64,000 bases of DNA, from contig NC_092674.1 of NCBI RefSeq assembly GCF_964355755.1, positions 27,330,001-27,394,000 on the forward strand, read 5' to 3'. Positions 34,701 to 46,254 of the stretch are shown here, one piece after another. This stretch comes from Antedon mediterranea (Eukaryota; Echinodermata; Crinoidea; Comatulida; Antedonidae). A program made the translations under genes and the position numbers. Under the pieces are notes generated by a model. It had not been told where the DNA came from and searched no databases. It saw only the letters and a list, made by a program, of their open reading frames with translations. Position 1 is the stretch's first letter. Each line of letters starts with the position of its first letter.

Positions 34701-37700
34701 TTAAGAAGACACCTTTGAGGCATCCTATGTACAGAGGTTGTTTAACTAAAACATTGTCTTCTTAATAGGGATGTTTGTCCCCTGAATAGAGGTTTCCAAA
34801 AGAATGAGTTCTAATTTTATAACATTTACTTGCTGCAATATTCTGAAAATGTTCATTTTTACATTTCTGTTGAAATAGTTCATGACCAACATTTTGTTTA
34901 TATTTAAAAAGGGTGGATTGCTGTTCTTTCTGCACTAGTATTACTTGTACTGTCGGACATACGTGAATTTGAACACATTGTTCATAGGATTGAATGGGCA
35001 ACACTTTTATTTTTTGCTGGTCTTTTCATTTTAATGGAGGTAAGTAGTTCACATATTCCATTTTTCATCATAAATTTGATAAAAGACAGTTATTTTCAAT
35101 TTTAAAATCAAAAAGAGTATGTTATAATACAGTAATAATTTTATTATTTTAAGGGACTTACGGAACTTGGATTGATAGATTTTATTGGTGAAGAAGTGGC
35201 ATATGTAATAAAGGTATTATTATGCTTGTTTCATCAAAGTGTTTCAAGAAACCGTTAACTGTTGGTTTATCTTCTATTTAATGGCTCTTGAGAGATGCTA
35301 TTTGGAAAATATTGCCCTCAATGGAGCCATGTATAAAACAATGTCGATCTACAATGGTCAAATTTTGAAAGCATGACAATTCCTGAGTTGCGGTATTCCA
35401 ACAGTGCTCTCTAAGAAGACATGCGCTTCATAAAATGCTGGAGGAGGGGCGGCCATTAATTCTTGAAAGCATTGATCAGGGGTGTATATTCTGGATTTTT
35501 CAAAAAGGAAAGCGCTAAAATGTAATATTAATAATAAAAAAAACTATCAAAAAGTAGGTAATAATTTTTTAAAATAAATCCGCCACTATATTAGCTTCTG
35601 TGAGGTGCACTGCCAGAAGATTACAGTAGTTCAGATATACCAAATACATTTCATATTGTATTATAATTACCTAATTGTTTCATTATCGTTTTTTTCATAC
35701 AGATATCATCAGATGATGACACTGTTCAATTGACGGTCGCAATTTTACTCCTACTTTGGGTGTCCGCACTTGCATCATCTTTCATCGATAACATTCCGTA
35801 CACGACCGCAATGGTAAGCTAGTGTAAATCCATCTCATAAACAACTTTAATTTACAGGTGTGCTTAATTGCAGTGAATGCGAAATACCCAAACAAAATTG
35901 ATTGCATTTACACTCGAACAATTTTCTATTAATGGTGTGTCCTCACTGTTCAACAGGCATGTACAGTAATTTGATTAACTCCATCAGTATCATATGATTT
36001 CCAGTTTTTTAAATAAATATTAAGCTCTGTCTACACTATCAAACTAGTTTGACAAAACAAGTGTGATGTGCCCAAAAATGGTAGTGATATGCCCAAATAT
36101 GGTAGTGATATGCCATCATCATGTCCGTATATTATATGGGCACATCACATTTTTGATGTCGCATAAAGTTTGATAGTTTAGACAGAGCCTTAAAATGATG
36201 GAAAAGTTTCTATTGTCTCCAGAGTTCAGGCAAATTCAATATTGATCATACATTCCAATAATTATCGATCATTCTCCTATTTTGAAGATTTTTTAAAATA
36301 AGCACCTTCTTATTAATTTACTCGTAACATTCCTATTTTTTTTAACTTAAATGTTGTAAATAGAGAGGCATTTAAAATTAAAATTAAATTAAACTATATC
36401 AATCAATGCATCACAAATTATCCACTGTATACCCACACATTTTTACTTTAGGCTGACCTAAAAAATATTCAATTTTGAAATATAAAAAATGAAAAACAAC
36501 CAAAGAATTAGAATTTAATAAGCAAAGAGCATTATTCAAAAAAGAAATGTTAATTAAAATAAAATTGAAGTAAACCTATGGTGTTCTAGTTGTTATGTGG
36601 CTGTGGCCAAGTAACCCATATATTGATCTCAGAATCTTGATTAATCCTCTCAAATAATGTCAATAAACTAAAATATTCTCTCACAAATAAAACAAAATTT
36701 CAAATGAAATTGTTCGAACCATACACTAATGAAATTGTGTATCATATAAAATGTGTTTCCCAGTGTGTTCTAGTTTTTGGTTATTTCAAATTTAGCAGTG
36801 ACCAAGTAACCCACATTTTGTTGTTTTCAAAATAATTAATTCTCTTTATCAGCCTGCCTGTTTATCTCTTCATCTTTTGCCTACCTGTATTTTCAAATAT
36901 CACTCAGACATTGCAATTAATTTTCTTGTACTGTAGTATTGTTATTTTGATCATTGATTTTGACATTGTTTATAGTTATGGTAAATATTGAATTATTAAT
37001 ATAATTAGGAATATGAAGGTAACCACTTAGATATTATAAGGTTATTATTTTAGCATTGTTTCTAATTTAATAGTTTTAGAAAATATCAATTTCTGCTGAA
37101 TTAATATGCGTAAATATTTACTGTTTGTAGTGATACAAAAGTAGGTTAATTTGAATTAATAACAAAGTACATCACACTATTAAATACTAACCAAAATAAA
37201 ATAGTAAATTAATATGCTTACAATAATACTTATTTTACAGTTGTACAAATTATGTTCTATCATATATTAATAATAAAGTACAGAACACTATTATTAAATA
37301 ATAACAAAAATAATAATAGTTAGTGTATTATTACTATAATAATAATATTGTCGGCATTTAATGCTTTACACAATTAAATGTAAAAGTATACGTGACACGC
37401 CATAGATTGGTGAACCAGTTTAGTGACGATGATGTTGCTAGGCGATTCAAGATTGTTTTCAGGCATAGACATTAGAGAGGTTTCGCAATCTTACGAATAC
37501 GATAACGAAAACGGATACGTCACGCACACGTATTCGTTTTTGTAAGCCAGTAAAAATCTGTTTCGCATGGCAACGAAATATTGAGGGCGCCGTCCAAAAT
37601 ATGACTGCGGTAAATTTGAGCGAAGCGCAAGAGGTACGTGTTGCTTGGTGCTTGGCTGCCTAGGCCTAGCGTAACATCAAAGCGAGTGAGGACTTTAAAA

Positions 37701-40275
37701 ACTGCTATTTATCTAAATTGACCTGGCATTTTAGTAAATTACTTTAGTAAATTACTTTCAATAAATCTATAATTATGTTATAATCATGAATCATTTCTAA
37801 TTCAAATGCAAAATGTGCAAAAATAGATCAAAAACTATACTCGTTTTGTAGTTACGAATATGACTGGTGATATTCGTCAACACGAAAACGCTTTACGAAT
37901 ATGAAATGGGGATCAGCTCAAAAGTTTCAGAATGTGTGACGTATCCGTTTTCGTTATCGTATTTGTCAGGTTGCAAAAAAAACTTTAACTACATTGTTGA
38001 AGGGGAGAGGAGAGGTTAAGACATGGATCCTAGGGGTTAATAGGAAGTGCCTGTATACCAGGCCTATACAGACACGGGAGGAGAGGGTTCCAGACAGCAA
38101 ACTTTTGGGTATACACAGACTTTGGGGGGGGGGGGGGGGGGGTCATATGAGCAAAGTACACTAGAATCAATACCTACTAACAGTATGTTTACCATCTTTA
38201 TTGAAATTTAAATTTTTTTAAATAATTAATTAATATTAAAACCATCAAATTGATTTCAAATTTCAATTATGATGATGATGCTGGTCTAAATATTAAAAAA
38301 ACAATTATTATTCTTAATTTTAATTTATTTCCATGATCATACTCACTAGGAATTATAGCGATATATTTTTGGTAATACTTTAAAATATTTATTTCATACA
38401 AAATTCATGATATTGGAAATGGTAAGTTCTTAAACTACTTTATATAATTAAATTGTTTATTCATTTTTTTGTTTATGCAAAATTATAAAATTGTCATTGA
38501 GAACATCTAATTGCTGGTTATTTTATTGTGAGTCTCATTGGATTACACATGTTCCAGGCATCAGGTTATAAAATCTTTATTTGTGTTAAAATAACTATAA
38601 CTTAGTTACTAGAAAACATAAATGTTTGATTTTCTTTATAAATTACAAAAAACTTTGTGAACTTAAAAAAACCTGCAAACTGCAACCTTGTTTTGAAAAT
38701 ATATATTTGTTTTTTGGTAATTCACACACGTAGAAATTTTCTAAAACAATGTCTGTTTATTTAATTTGCGAATCTGTTTATTTGGAATTGCTCACATCAA
38801 CTTTTAATGATAGCATAAATCAAAACACAATGGTTTTGCCAACCATTTATCATTAAATATATAATATTTAGACAGTATAATATCAAAAACCATTTTACTA
38901 CAAGATTGGAAACCATCTCCAGAGGGTAAAGTTTGACATATATTATCAATGAAACACCTCATTAGTAACAAATTACCAATACCACTGTGACTTGGTGCTT
39001 ATCAACTACTGCAATTCATATGCCATTTTTATAGCTCTGTCTACACTATAAACTAGTTTGACAAAAAGAGTGATGTGCCCAAATATGGTAGTATTATGAC
39101 ATCATCATATTCATATATGGGATTATCACATTTTTGTGTCACATAATGTTTGATAGTGTAGACAGAGCTTTAGAGCTTTACAAGAGGTTGCTTTCATACA
39201 GTAGTTCCATACCTCTGATTTACTAATTCATTGATAGATAATTTACAAGATAAGAAGAGGCTAGGTATCACTAAACAAAAATCATTTTTCTTATGTTCAA
39301 TATTACATTTCATATACCAAGACCCAGAACTAAATCTTCCCTAACTAGCTTGTCTATCATAATTTATATGTATTAAATGTTATATTGCAGGTACTAATAG
39401 TTTGTCTTTATTAGAAAAACCAGAACTAAATCTTCCCTAACTGACTTGTCTATCATAATATGCATTCAATGTTATATTTCAGGTACCTATAGTTTTGTCT
39501 TTATCAGAAGACCCAGATCTGAATCTTCCACTGGAACCACTAGTGTGGTCTCTAGCTTTTGGTGCTTGTCTTGGAGGCAACGGAACACTTATTGGAGCAT
39601 CGGCCAATGTTGTCTGTGCCGGTATAGCAGAGCAACATGGTTATAGGTTCTCATTTATTGAATTCTTTAAGTAAGTATTCATTTTTAAGGAAATGGGGAT
39701 GAGCGGTACTATACCATAGGAGCATGTGGTTTTACAATTCATTCTGCAAAAAGACTATTTGTCATACTGTGACAGTTTTAAGCCTGGGAAGTTTATTAAC
39801 TTTAAATTAAATTAAGATTTTTGATGAAGAATTATATTCTATGGCTTCACATAAGAAAAACAATTCTTTGAATTTGAAAATAAACACATCGCAAATTGAC
39901 ATTTATTTAGTACTTTGCAGAAACTTCAAACAGGCACAAATGCCATAAATATAAAATATTTTATATAGTTTAAATAAAAACATAGTAAGTTTAGGTTTAT
40001 AAGTGTCTTCCTTTTTATAAATATAATTTATTCCTTTCAAGTAATTATGGTTATAAATATAATTTTAAATTTATATATTGTTTTGTTAATGATCTTTTGT
40101 TATCTCATCTTAATGTTATTTGATTAACATTACAGCGCCATCATCTGTACATAAATTATATATTAATGCAATTTTTTTCAGAGTTGGATTTCCAATGATG
40201 TTGGTGACAACATTTACTGCGATGATATATCTACTAGTATGTCACCCCCTGCTAGGATGGAATGGTCCGGACTGA
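25797..40275 (+). CDS. OCA2: OCA2 / P protein, melanosomal 12-TM transporter, 19 coding exons
   Basis: Member of the ArsB/NhaD-like (SLC13-related) superfamily; it controls anion conductance and pH of melanosomes and hence pigmentation. Coding exons: 25797-26014, 26268-26399, 27065-27112, 28540-28597, 29656-29728, 30058-30319, 30782-30941, 31687-31824, 32012-32193, 32769-32907, 33490-33622, 33707-33851, 34159-34222, 34522-34633, 34912-35039, 35154-35213, 35703-35813, 39483-39670, 40182-40275. All have GT/AG borders and phases sum to 2445 nt, 814 aa (human 838). The N-tail has an acidic dileucine signal EETPLL (residues 8-13). TM1 spans about 140-157. The large lumenal loop has the sequon NVT. 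The two inverted-topology pore loops are [18 protein letters not shown] (about 448-465) and [18 protein letters not shown] (near 745-762), both intact. The protein ends LLGWNGPD. The first coding exon starts at 25763 after an acceptor, so at least one upstream leader exon exists. Confidence 0.96.
26600..26735 (+). repeat. degenerate tandem repeat in OCA2 intron 2
   Basis: About four imperfect units of 30-35 bases built on GTCCAGTTTTGGTGGGCTAG, with divergence between units. It is the only GT-rich stretch in this intron. Confidence 0.6.
30510..30658. mobile_element. MITE family A, copy 4
   Basis: In OCA2 intron 6. Complete, with CTATCAAACTAGTTTGACAA at the left and an eroded right tip (GTTTGACCGTGTAAACAGAG). 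Confidence 0.8.
31041..31554. mobile_element. MITE family A, copy 5, split by an insertion
   Basis: In OCA2 intron 7. The left tip is missing. The body (ATGGTAGTGATATG, CATATATGGGCACATTACAC) runs to AAGTTTAATAGTG at 31146, and the right tip resumes at 31527 with AAGTTTAATAGTGTAGACAG. Confidence 0.75.
31147..31526 (+). mobile_element. 380-bp polyadenylated retroposed insert
   Basis: It splits MITE copy 5. The 14-mer AAAGTTTAATAGTG flanks it on both sides (31133-31146, 31527-31540). It ends in AATAAA (31491-31496) followed about 22 bases later by an A run, then the second flank copy. That combination is the signature of LINE-driven insertion of a polyadenylated RNA. The insert has no ORF and no tRNA, 7SL or 5S head that I recognise, so it may be a 5'-truncated LINE, a 3' UTR or a non-coding RNA copy. 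Confidence 0.8.
33006..33089. mobile_element. short foldback in OCA2 intron 10
   Basis: TAAGGGTCTTTCACAC at the left is mirrored by GTGTAAAAGACCCTTA at the right, with a GC-rich loop (GACCGGAACCGTGCCGGAAC). Too short to encode anything. It resembles the tip sequence of the hairpin at 43949. Confidence 0.6.
34689..34770. repeat. short inverted repeat in OCA2 intron 14
   Basis: CCCTATTAAGAAGACA and TGTCTTCTTAATAGGG face each other about 50 bases apart, forming a 16-bp stem. Motifs such as GGGACA and CCTATTA also recur near 32440-32500, 33160-33200 and 54545-54600, so this is a member of a small repeat group. Confidence 0.5.
36022..36191. mobile_element. MITE family A, copy 6
   Basis: In the 3.7 kb OCA2 intron 17. 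It is the best preserved copy: GCTCTGTCTACACTATCAAA at the left and TTTGATAGTTTAGACAGAGC at the right, with a small internal TATAT insertion. Confidence 0.88.
37478..37986. mobile_element. 509-bp foldback in OCA2 intron 17
   Basis: The left arm reads CGATAACGAAAACGGATACG and then TCACGC; the right arm is the inverse (GTGTGACGTATCCGTTTTCG, TTATCG). Secondary inner arms share TACGAATATG/CGTATTCGT blocks. The interior is CpG-rich compared with the intron. No coding capacity; target duplication not resolved. Confidence 0.8.
38124..38142 (+). repeat. poly(G) run
   Basis: Nineteen consecutive G residues in an otherwise AT-rich intron. It is prone to length error in sequencing. Confidence 0.9.
39033..39171. 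mobile_element. MITE family A, copy 7
   Basis: In OCA2 intron 17, 310 bases before exon 18. One of the two ATGGTAGTGATAT blocks is missing; both tips are intact. Confidence 0.82.
39320..39482 (+). pseudogene. partial tandem copies of OCA2 exon 18 start (pseudo-exon)
   Basis: The 3' splice site plus first about 45 coding bases of exon 18 are duplicated just upstream with a period of about 92-97. The copy at 39391 has its own acceptor (ATATTGCAG) followed by GTACTAATAGTTTGTC and CCAGAACTAAATCTTCC. An older partial copy (GACCCAGAACTAAATCTTCC) starts at 39321. In the 39391 copy a one-base loss and an in-frame TAA after the NLP codons destroy the reading frame. The genuine exon begins at 39483. 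The copy could act as a decoy acceptor. Confidence 0.8.
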
Positions 40276-40748
40276 TCTATGCCAATTGGCTGAGGCATCA
40301 CTAAATTTAGAACTTGTTACCCGATTGGTCAACTTGTTTTATATTGGACTTTATACCATGGACATCTGTAAATTAGATATACTGTAGGTATATGATTATA
40401 CCACTGTGGAACTGCAATTGTTTTTATTTGGAGAAAAACATGTTTTTTTAAAGTGTTTTTAAGACTCTTGAAAAAGGTTTGAACAGCAATCATTTTATGG
40501 TGTAATATTAAATTGTGTAATTTGACTTGAATGGAGTATTACCTATATAATTAATGAATTAAAATTACCTGTATAAATAGTAAATGTAATATTGATAATA
40601 TATGTACAGTATATTGAAATAATATAAATATATAGTGATGACCGATAAATATGAAAATGTTGACGATTTTGCTCGATACCAAATATATCCAAAATACAAA
40701 CTATACATGATACTGCAAAACTGGCCACATTCCATGCTTTTAAAAATA

Positions 40749-40870
40749 CAGAAAATGACTATAGAAAATGGCTATAGAAAATGGCTATAGAAAATGACTA
40801 TAGAAAATTGCTATAGAAAATGACTATAGAAAATGACTAAAATGACTATAGAAAATGGCTATAGAAAATG
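40749..40870 (+). repeat. 13-bp minisatellite
   Basis: About nine copies of CTATAGAAAATG(A/G), mostly 13 bases each with one skipped unit, in the OCA2 3' UTR or just after it. Units alternate ACTATAGAAAATG and GCTATAGAAAATG. Confidence 0.9.
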
Positions 40871-41958
40871 ACATCAATGCAAGTCATGGTGTGAATGTTA
40901 ATAAATTATAGAAAATGGATACAAAATATGTAAAATAATAATAATTTAATTGTATATGATTTGTACAAAGAAAAATAAATTTAGCATTCCTGGCCTACAT
41001 TTATATTATAACCATGGAGAAATAATTCCATGTTTAACAGAATAAAAAAATACAGAGAATAAATAACAAGATATGCAGACGTAAATCTGTTGATACAGTA
41101 AGTCTTCAAATAACGAGACAATTCAAATATTGTCAATCAACTTGTTGGTAAACATACACATAAATCGTTTGTCACAAATATTGATAGAATCTCGTATTAT
41201 GTTATTAATTATTCTGATCAAACTGGACACGTATAATCACCTGCCCAGACCACTTGACTATTTAGTTTGGTAATTGAACCTGTGGGTAATTATCTGCAAC
41301 ATTGTAGCTTAATATCTTAATATAATTATACTATATTTACATTGAAACAGGCATTAGTGGTGCTTTATTTAAACAAATTTAATAAAATATTTACGATATA
41401 AATTTTATTTAAAATAAAATATGATTTTATATTTTAATTAGTATGTGCAATTAAGTAGCGCTGCTTTTTTAAAATCAGAAAATGAAATGTTTTAAAACGT
41501 TAAACGTTGGATCACCTACTGTAGGATATAGATTTACTAATTTTATTATTGGAGAATAAAATAAAGCAATAAAAGGTGGTTTATTGAAAATGTACAGTTT
41601 TGGTACACTTCTGTTTTTTAATGTTGCTTTCTCCGATTTGACTCTAAGAACTTAAGCCTGTTTCTCAAAGTTAAATGTAATTTTTCAATCTCGAGACTCC
41701 ACCTAGGCCGCCATGTACACGCAGGTTTGACGTGCGAGTGTCCTTAACAACTATGCAGTAGTTAGCCTTGGTCTTAAGATCAGGCCTAGCGTAACTGGTA
41801 GTTGCATGAACAACTAATTAATATTAAGAGAGGGCTTTTCGAGGGGATACTTTTAAAGGTTCAAAGTGAATTCACAGTACACACAAATCATTTTTGGTTA
41901 ACTTGAAATACAATTAAAAACGATTACTTACCAATGACGGCTGAGCATTTAGTTTGTT

Positions 41959-42150
41959 CTTCCATTTTCATTGGGAAAAAGTTTCTATATGACGTCATTC
42001 ATCGTCTGCTGAATTATGAAGAGTACACATGCGCATATTGATTTCTTGCATTTACTTTGTGCTTCCATTTTCATTGGAAAAAAGTTTAAATATGACGTCA
42101 TTCGCTGCGCTCATCTGCATTAAAGACTGAACATGCGCAGATTGATTTCT
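41959..42150 (+). repeat. tandem duplication carrying CRE and NRF1-like sites
   Basis: Two units of about 100 bases share CTTCCATTTTCATTGG, AAAAAGTTT, ATATGACGTCATTC, CATGCGCA and ATTGATTTCTT. Each keeps a perfect CRE (TGACGTCA) and a CATGCGCA element. They diverge between these motifs, so the sites are better conserved than the spacer. No adjacent exon is recognised. Confidence 0.65.
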
Positions 42151-43164
42151 TTCTTAAATTGTCGCCTCCTTTCGTCTATCTACCCTCTTAAAATCGAAAA
42201 CTCATAGACAACGGAACTAAATCAAATGTGATTTTGATTTTCGATTGTATACACTTTCTGGGGCTGGGCTTGAGCATTACAATTTAAACCCTACTACACT
42301 AAATAACATAACCAACAACAAAACGGAAACGAGCTTTTTTTTTAAAATATAGGCCTAAAATAAAACACTTTTCATAAATGAATTTACTGTATTGAACTAC
42401 TTAGCGTGGGTATTGAACGTGAGAGAGGTAATATCTCTTTTGTACTAGAGCGTACATTACGTAATTTGTTCCATATTTTGATGACTAACCATTTCAGAAT
42501 TCTCCACAGTGCTTTATTGAAATACCATAAATCATGCTGCAGTTCAATACATGATGTTCAATAAGCCCTTTATCCTCATCTAGTCCTTCGTTCATTCATT
42601 CTTGAGTGCGTAAGCCCTTTAATTTTCAAAAACAAAATCCTCTCTCCATTTCAAATTTACTACTATCCATTGCTGCTGCTTCACTTGATATCAAGTACCG
42701 TATAAATTATGATGCAGTCAATTAAAATAAAGATATTTCATAATTGATAAAAATGAGTAACATATGACTACGTTTGATTGTGTTATCTATATTTTAGAAA
42801 GAGATGCTTTAATTATTGTGCACAATGTATACTGTACTTTTAATTGAAGCTCATGTTTGTTTGATTGCTTCGTTTTATTTATTATTTAGCATATACAAAT
42901 GCTTATTACTATTATTAGTAGACAAGTTTTAGTCGCAACAATTATAGCCAACGTCTTATAAGTCAAAGATGCTCTGGGTGGAATGTCATCCTGAGATGAG
43001 AGCGCGTCATCTTGTAGTAATTAGTCAGTACAGTTTATTTTTGTTACTTTATACGTAATTTTGCTGTCTATGGACCAGATATTCCGAAATAAATGAATGA
43101 ATTAATGTTAAAAATTTATTGCAAAGGTAGTAATAACACCAAGAAGTCCGCCAGGAGTAAAAAA

Positions 43165-43460
43165 AAAGGATCAAGAATCGTGATAAAGATCAGTCTTGTT
43201 TTGATGTTACCGCCTAGTAATGTGGGTTAAATGGTCTAAATGTGGTAAAGATCCGTCTTGTTAGTTTTGACATAGACCTACTAATAACAAAAGTGGTCCA
43301 GTATTGGGATCCTGGTACGGATTGCCTCCAAAATTGAATGGAGTCATACGTGACCACATTAGTTTAACTGTGGTAAAGATCTGTCTTTGTAATTTTGACG
43401 TCGACCTACGGTAAATAGTGCAGGTTTAGAATTGGTAATGATCTGTCTTATAGTTTTGAA
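43165..43460 (+). repeat. degenerate tandem repeat
   Basis: Four diverged units built on TGGTAAAGATC(C/T)GTCTTGT followed by AGTTTTGAC and a GACCTAC block. Spacing varies from about 70 to 130 bases. Old, with no coding potential. Confidence 0.55.
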
Positions 43461-43948
43461 ATTATCCAGCTAAACGACATTTTGCTGTTCAACAAGTTCA
43501 AAGGTGTACAGAGAAAAATCTATATTTTAGAGAACTTTTAAAAACTAACAATTCGTGTTAATATACTACCGTTAGTGTTGTAACTAGACTGCAAACCTTC
43601 AAACAATATGAAACAATAAACATTTATAAGCATTTCAGTATAAAACTCACTTACCATTTCAAATTAAACACACATTGTCCCTTCCTACTGTATTAGGTAT
43701 TCTTTATAATATGTGTACCACACCTTGTAGAGTATGCAAATGAGTACATGGTTATGCAGATATCGAATCAGCAGGCCAATATTATAAATAAATACACGTT
43801 TTGCAAAGAAACCAGGTCATGACGTAATTAAACTTTTTGTCGATCATAATCATTATCTTAATTAAATCATCACATATTGTTATTGTAAATTTACGCCAAT
43901 TAATGGCATATTAATTAATTAATATGCGTACTTATGGCGTTTGCAATT

Positions 43949-44013
43949 ATACCCCTTTCACACCAAAAGCAAAACTCCGGAGACACTCCGGAGTTTTGGT
44001 GTGAAAGGGGTAT
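43949..44013. mobile_element. 65-bp hairpin MITE
   Basis: ATACCCCTTTCACACCAAAA and TTTTGGTGTGAAAGGGGTAT are exact inverses, and CTCCGGAG palindromes sit in the loop. The arms cover almost the entire element. A four-base insertion (GCAA) interrupts the left arm. Confidence 0.8.
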
Positions 44014-44197
44014 TAGTCTGGATGCATGTAATTTTGTGCAATATTTTACCCAATCAATGAATACGTTCCTAAATTTTTCTTACGTGTCTTAATTTGTTAT
44101 TGTCTAATTTTTATTATTACACACGTCTCATTAACATAATTTAGCTACTACTAAACTGTATGTCAACTTTATCTTAGCTTACGTGCTACAGTATTTT

Positions 44198-44489
44198 GAT
44201 TATCGTCATCATCAGTATCATTGTTAAATTTTCACCAGAAGACATTCGCGCGCACTATCGTCATCATCAGTGTCATTGTTAAATTATCACCAGAACACAT
44301 TCGCGCGCACTATCGTTATCATTAGTATCATTGTTAAATTATCACCAGAACACATTCGCGCGCACTATCGTTATCATTAGTATCATTGTTAAATTATCAC
44401 CAGAACACATTCGCGCGCACTATCGTTATCATTAGTATCATTGTTAAATTATCACCAGAACACATTCGCGCGCACTATCGTCATCATCA
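44198..44489 (+). repeat. 55-bp tandem array
   Basis: Five units, period exactly 55, with starts (CACTATCG) at 44253, 44308, 44363, 44418 and 44473 plus a partial unit before. Each unit contains ATTCGCGCGCAC and TTAAATTATCACCAGAAC. The central units are identical, which points to recent expansion. Confidence 0.92.
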
Positions 44490-45091
44490 CATCGTCTGCC
44501 CACACACATGTTATGCTTTTAGTGTCGATAGGCCTACATTAAGAAAGTAATGCGCGCCACACCGGTATACCATCATTAAAAAGACTCGTTGATCAAAACA
44601 ATACTTAATGACAAAAAGATAATTAACATTGTTTAATGTAACCTGCCGAACTATTTACACTCTAATGACAAAATAATGAGTTACTTTGTTGTTTTGCTGC
44701 AGATAAATGTACGACGTTATTCTTTAAATAAAGCACCGGTGGTGATTAGGGAAGCGAGCTAACCACTCCACGTGTGGTGTTGATAACCGTCTCTTAATCC
44801 TGACACAACTCATTGGCCGTATCACAACACAAATGCAAGTATCTTTAAATAATCCGTCACAACTTTCGCAAAGTATTACATGTTTTAATCACTTTGAAAG
44901 TTCGTCTAATTAGACTAACAAGTCACAGATATCTAGGTCTTTTCCGTTTGCAGTCAAAACAAAAGCGTCATTGTGCGTCAAATTACATCACCAACAAATA
45001 CCCCTTTTTTGACGCAGGCAACCTGGATTTGACAGCACGCGTTCAATTTTGTTACTCTTCGTGGTGGCATGCGCAGACGTAATAATGGTTC

Positions 45092-45257
45092 TAAAGCTTG
45101 GTTCCCTTCCAATAATTGTGTTTGCGCCCGCCTGCATGAAATCAAACCTGCGATTATTGCAGCACTGTTGCGTCGTCGGTTGCCACTTGTGATTACGCAA
45201 TATAGCACTTTGTGTCAATACGTCGCTGCGTTGCGTCGCTAGTGGGAACCACGCTTA
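45092..45257. mobile_element. MITE family B (GGTTCCCACTAG), copy 1
   Basis: The tips are AAAGCTTGGTTCCC and CTAGTGGGAACCACGCTTAA. The internal block GCCCGCCTGCATGAAATCAA is shared with copies at 46255 and 51313, which form a subfamily distinct from the CCAAT-bearing copies. The left tip is deleted by about 20 bases. Confidence 0.8.
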
Positions 45258-45730
45258 AAAGCAGGGCTGGGTTACAACCTGTACCTTAAAAATATTTTAT
45301 TTTCGATTTCGTAAGTCTGTTGGATGGTGGCACATATCTAAGTATTATATATAGTATCTATTACTATAAATATAGGACATTTGTAACTCGATATCTGTTG
45401 ATTTGTAAATAAATAAAATTCAATTTCTTTAAAATGACCAATGCCATTGTGAGTATCAAGACTATCCAACTTATTTAGTTATATATTTATTATTATTTAT
45501 TGAAGAATGGCCAAAAAAGTATTGTCGAGAGATACGCGCATACAAAATGATACACGTACGTCACGTGATAAATGAAATTTGATACAATTGCATTTAAATA
45601 TTTGTTTTAAAACGAATTGAAAGATGGCATTTGTTTATAAAAAACTATGTTAATTGTGTCAACCTCTTGAAATAAACTCTGTGTTAAAAACATTTTCTGT
45701 CAGGCTAATTTATTAAAACATGACAAATAC

Positions 45731-45970
45731 CTGAGTTGATCTTTACTCCCGCGGAAGATTACTTGATAATAATCGTCATCATAGGCTACGTCGTCGTAGA
45801 TGTCGTCGACGGCGAATCATCCTCTCGTCTTATCTTTAGTTGACGGACATGACCGTCGTTGTTACGGTACTGGCAGTCAGAAAGAAACAGGTGTACGTTT
45901 TGATTGTCGACGAAGCCACCACCGTTGATGTCTTCCAACGTTACTGCCGTTATCAACAAGTTCCCCAAAC
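45731..45970 (-). pseudogene. coding-like fragment with apparent frameshift
   Basis: On the minus strand one frame reads VTLEDINGGGFVDNQNVHLF, LSDCQYRNNDGHVRQLKIRR and EDD, then runs into low-complexity Ser/Thr and a stop. The overlapping frame then continues with VDDIYDDVAYDDDYYQVIF, RGSKDQLR, up to a plausible donor (CTCAG then GTATTTG at 45730-45725). GC and codon use are much more gene-like than the flanks. It may be an exon of an unrecognised minus-strand gene, with the second frame correct, or a decayed one. MITE copy A8 begins immediately upstream. Confidence 0.3.
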
Positions 45971-45975
45971 ACTCC

Positions 45976-46126
45976 TAAATCGCTGTCTACACTATCAAAC
46001 TTTAGGTGATACAAAATGTGTTGTGCCCATATATGGACATGATGATGTCATATCACTACTAAATTTAGGCATATCACTACCATATTTGGGCTCATCACAC
46101 TTGTTTGATAGTGTAGACAGAGCTTT
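45976..46126. mobile_element. MITE family A, copy 8
   Basis: Opposite orientation to copies 3-7: GACATGATGATGTCATATCA precedes the two CATATCACTA blocks. The left tip reads CGCTGTCTACACTATCAAAC. Confidence 0.82.
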
Positions 46127-46254
46127 ACGATGTTACTGTTAAAGATGAATATTGACGATACATACAAATAAAGAAAACAACTTAAAACTTGTGTGGTACT
46201 GTAGTGGTTTGAAAATATGATAGGCCTAAATTAAATATATTCAAAATACATTCA

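Larger units (their letters stand above)
40276..45090. other. 3' flank of OCA2 and gene-poor DNA
   Basis: OCA2 3' UTR signals are ambiguous: AATAAA occurs near 40900, 40974 and 41042. Beyond that no exon is recognised. The stretch holds several tandem or inverted repeats, listed separately. It is strongly AT-rich apart from those. Confidence 0.4.

Noticed and set aside
44198-44489. CRISPR-like array of 55-bp units
   Set aside because: Units are contiguous with no unique spacers, and the genome is eukaryotic; a plain minisatellite.
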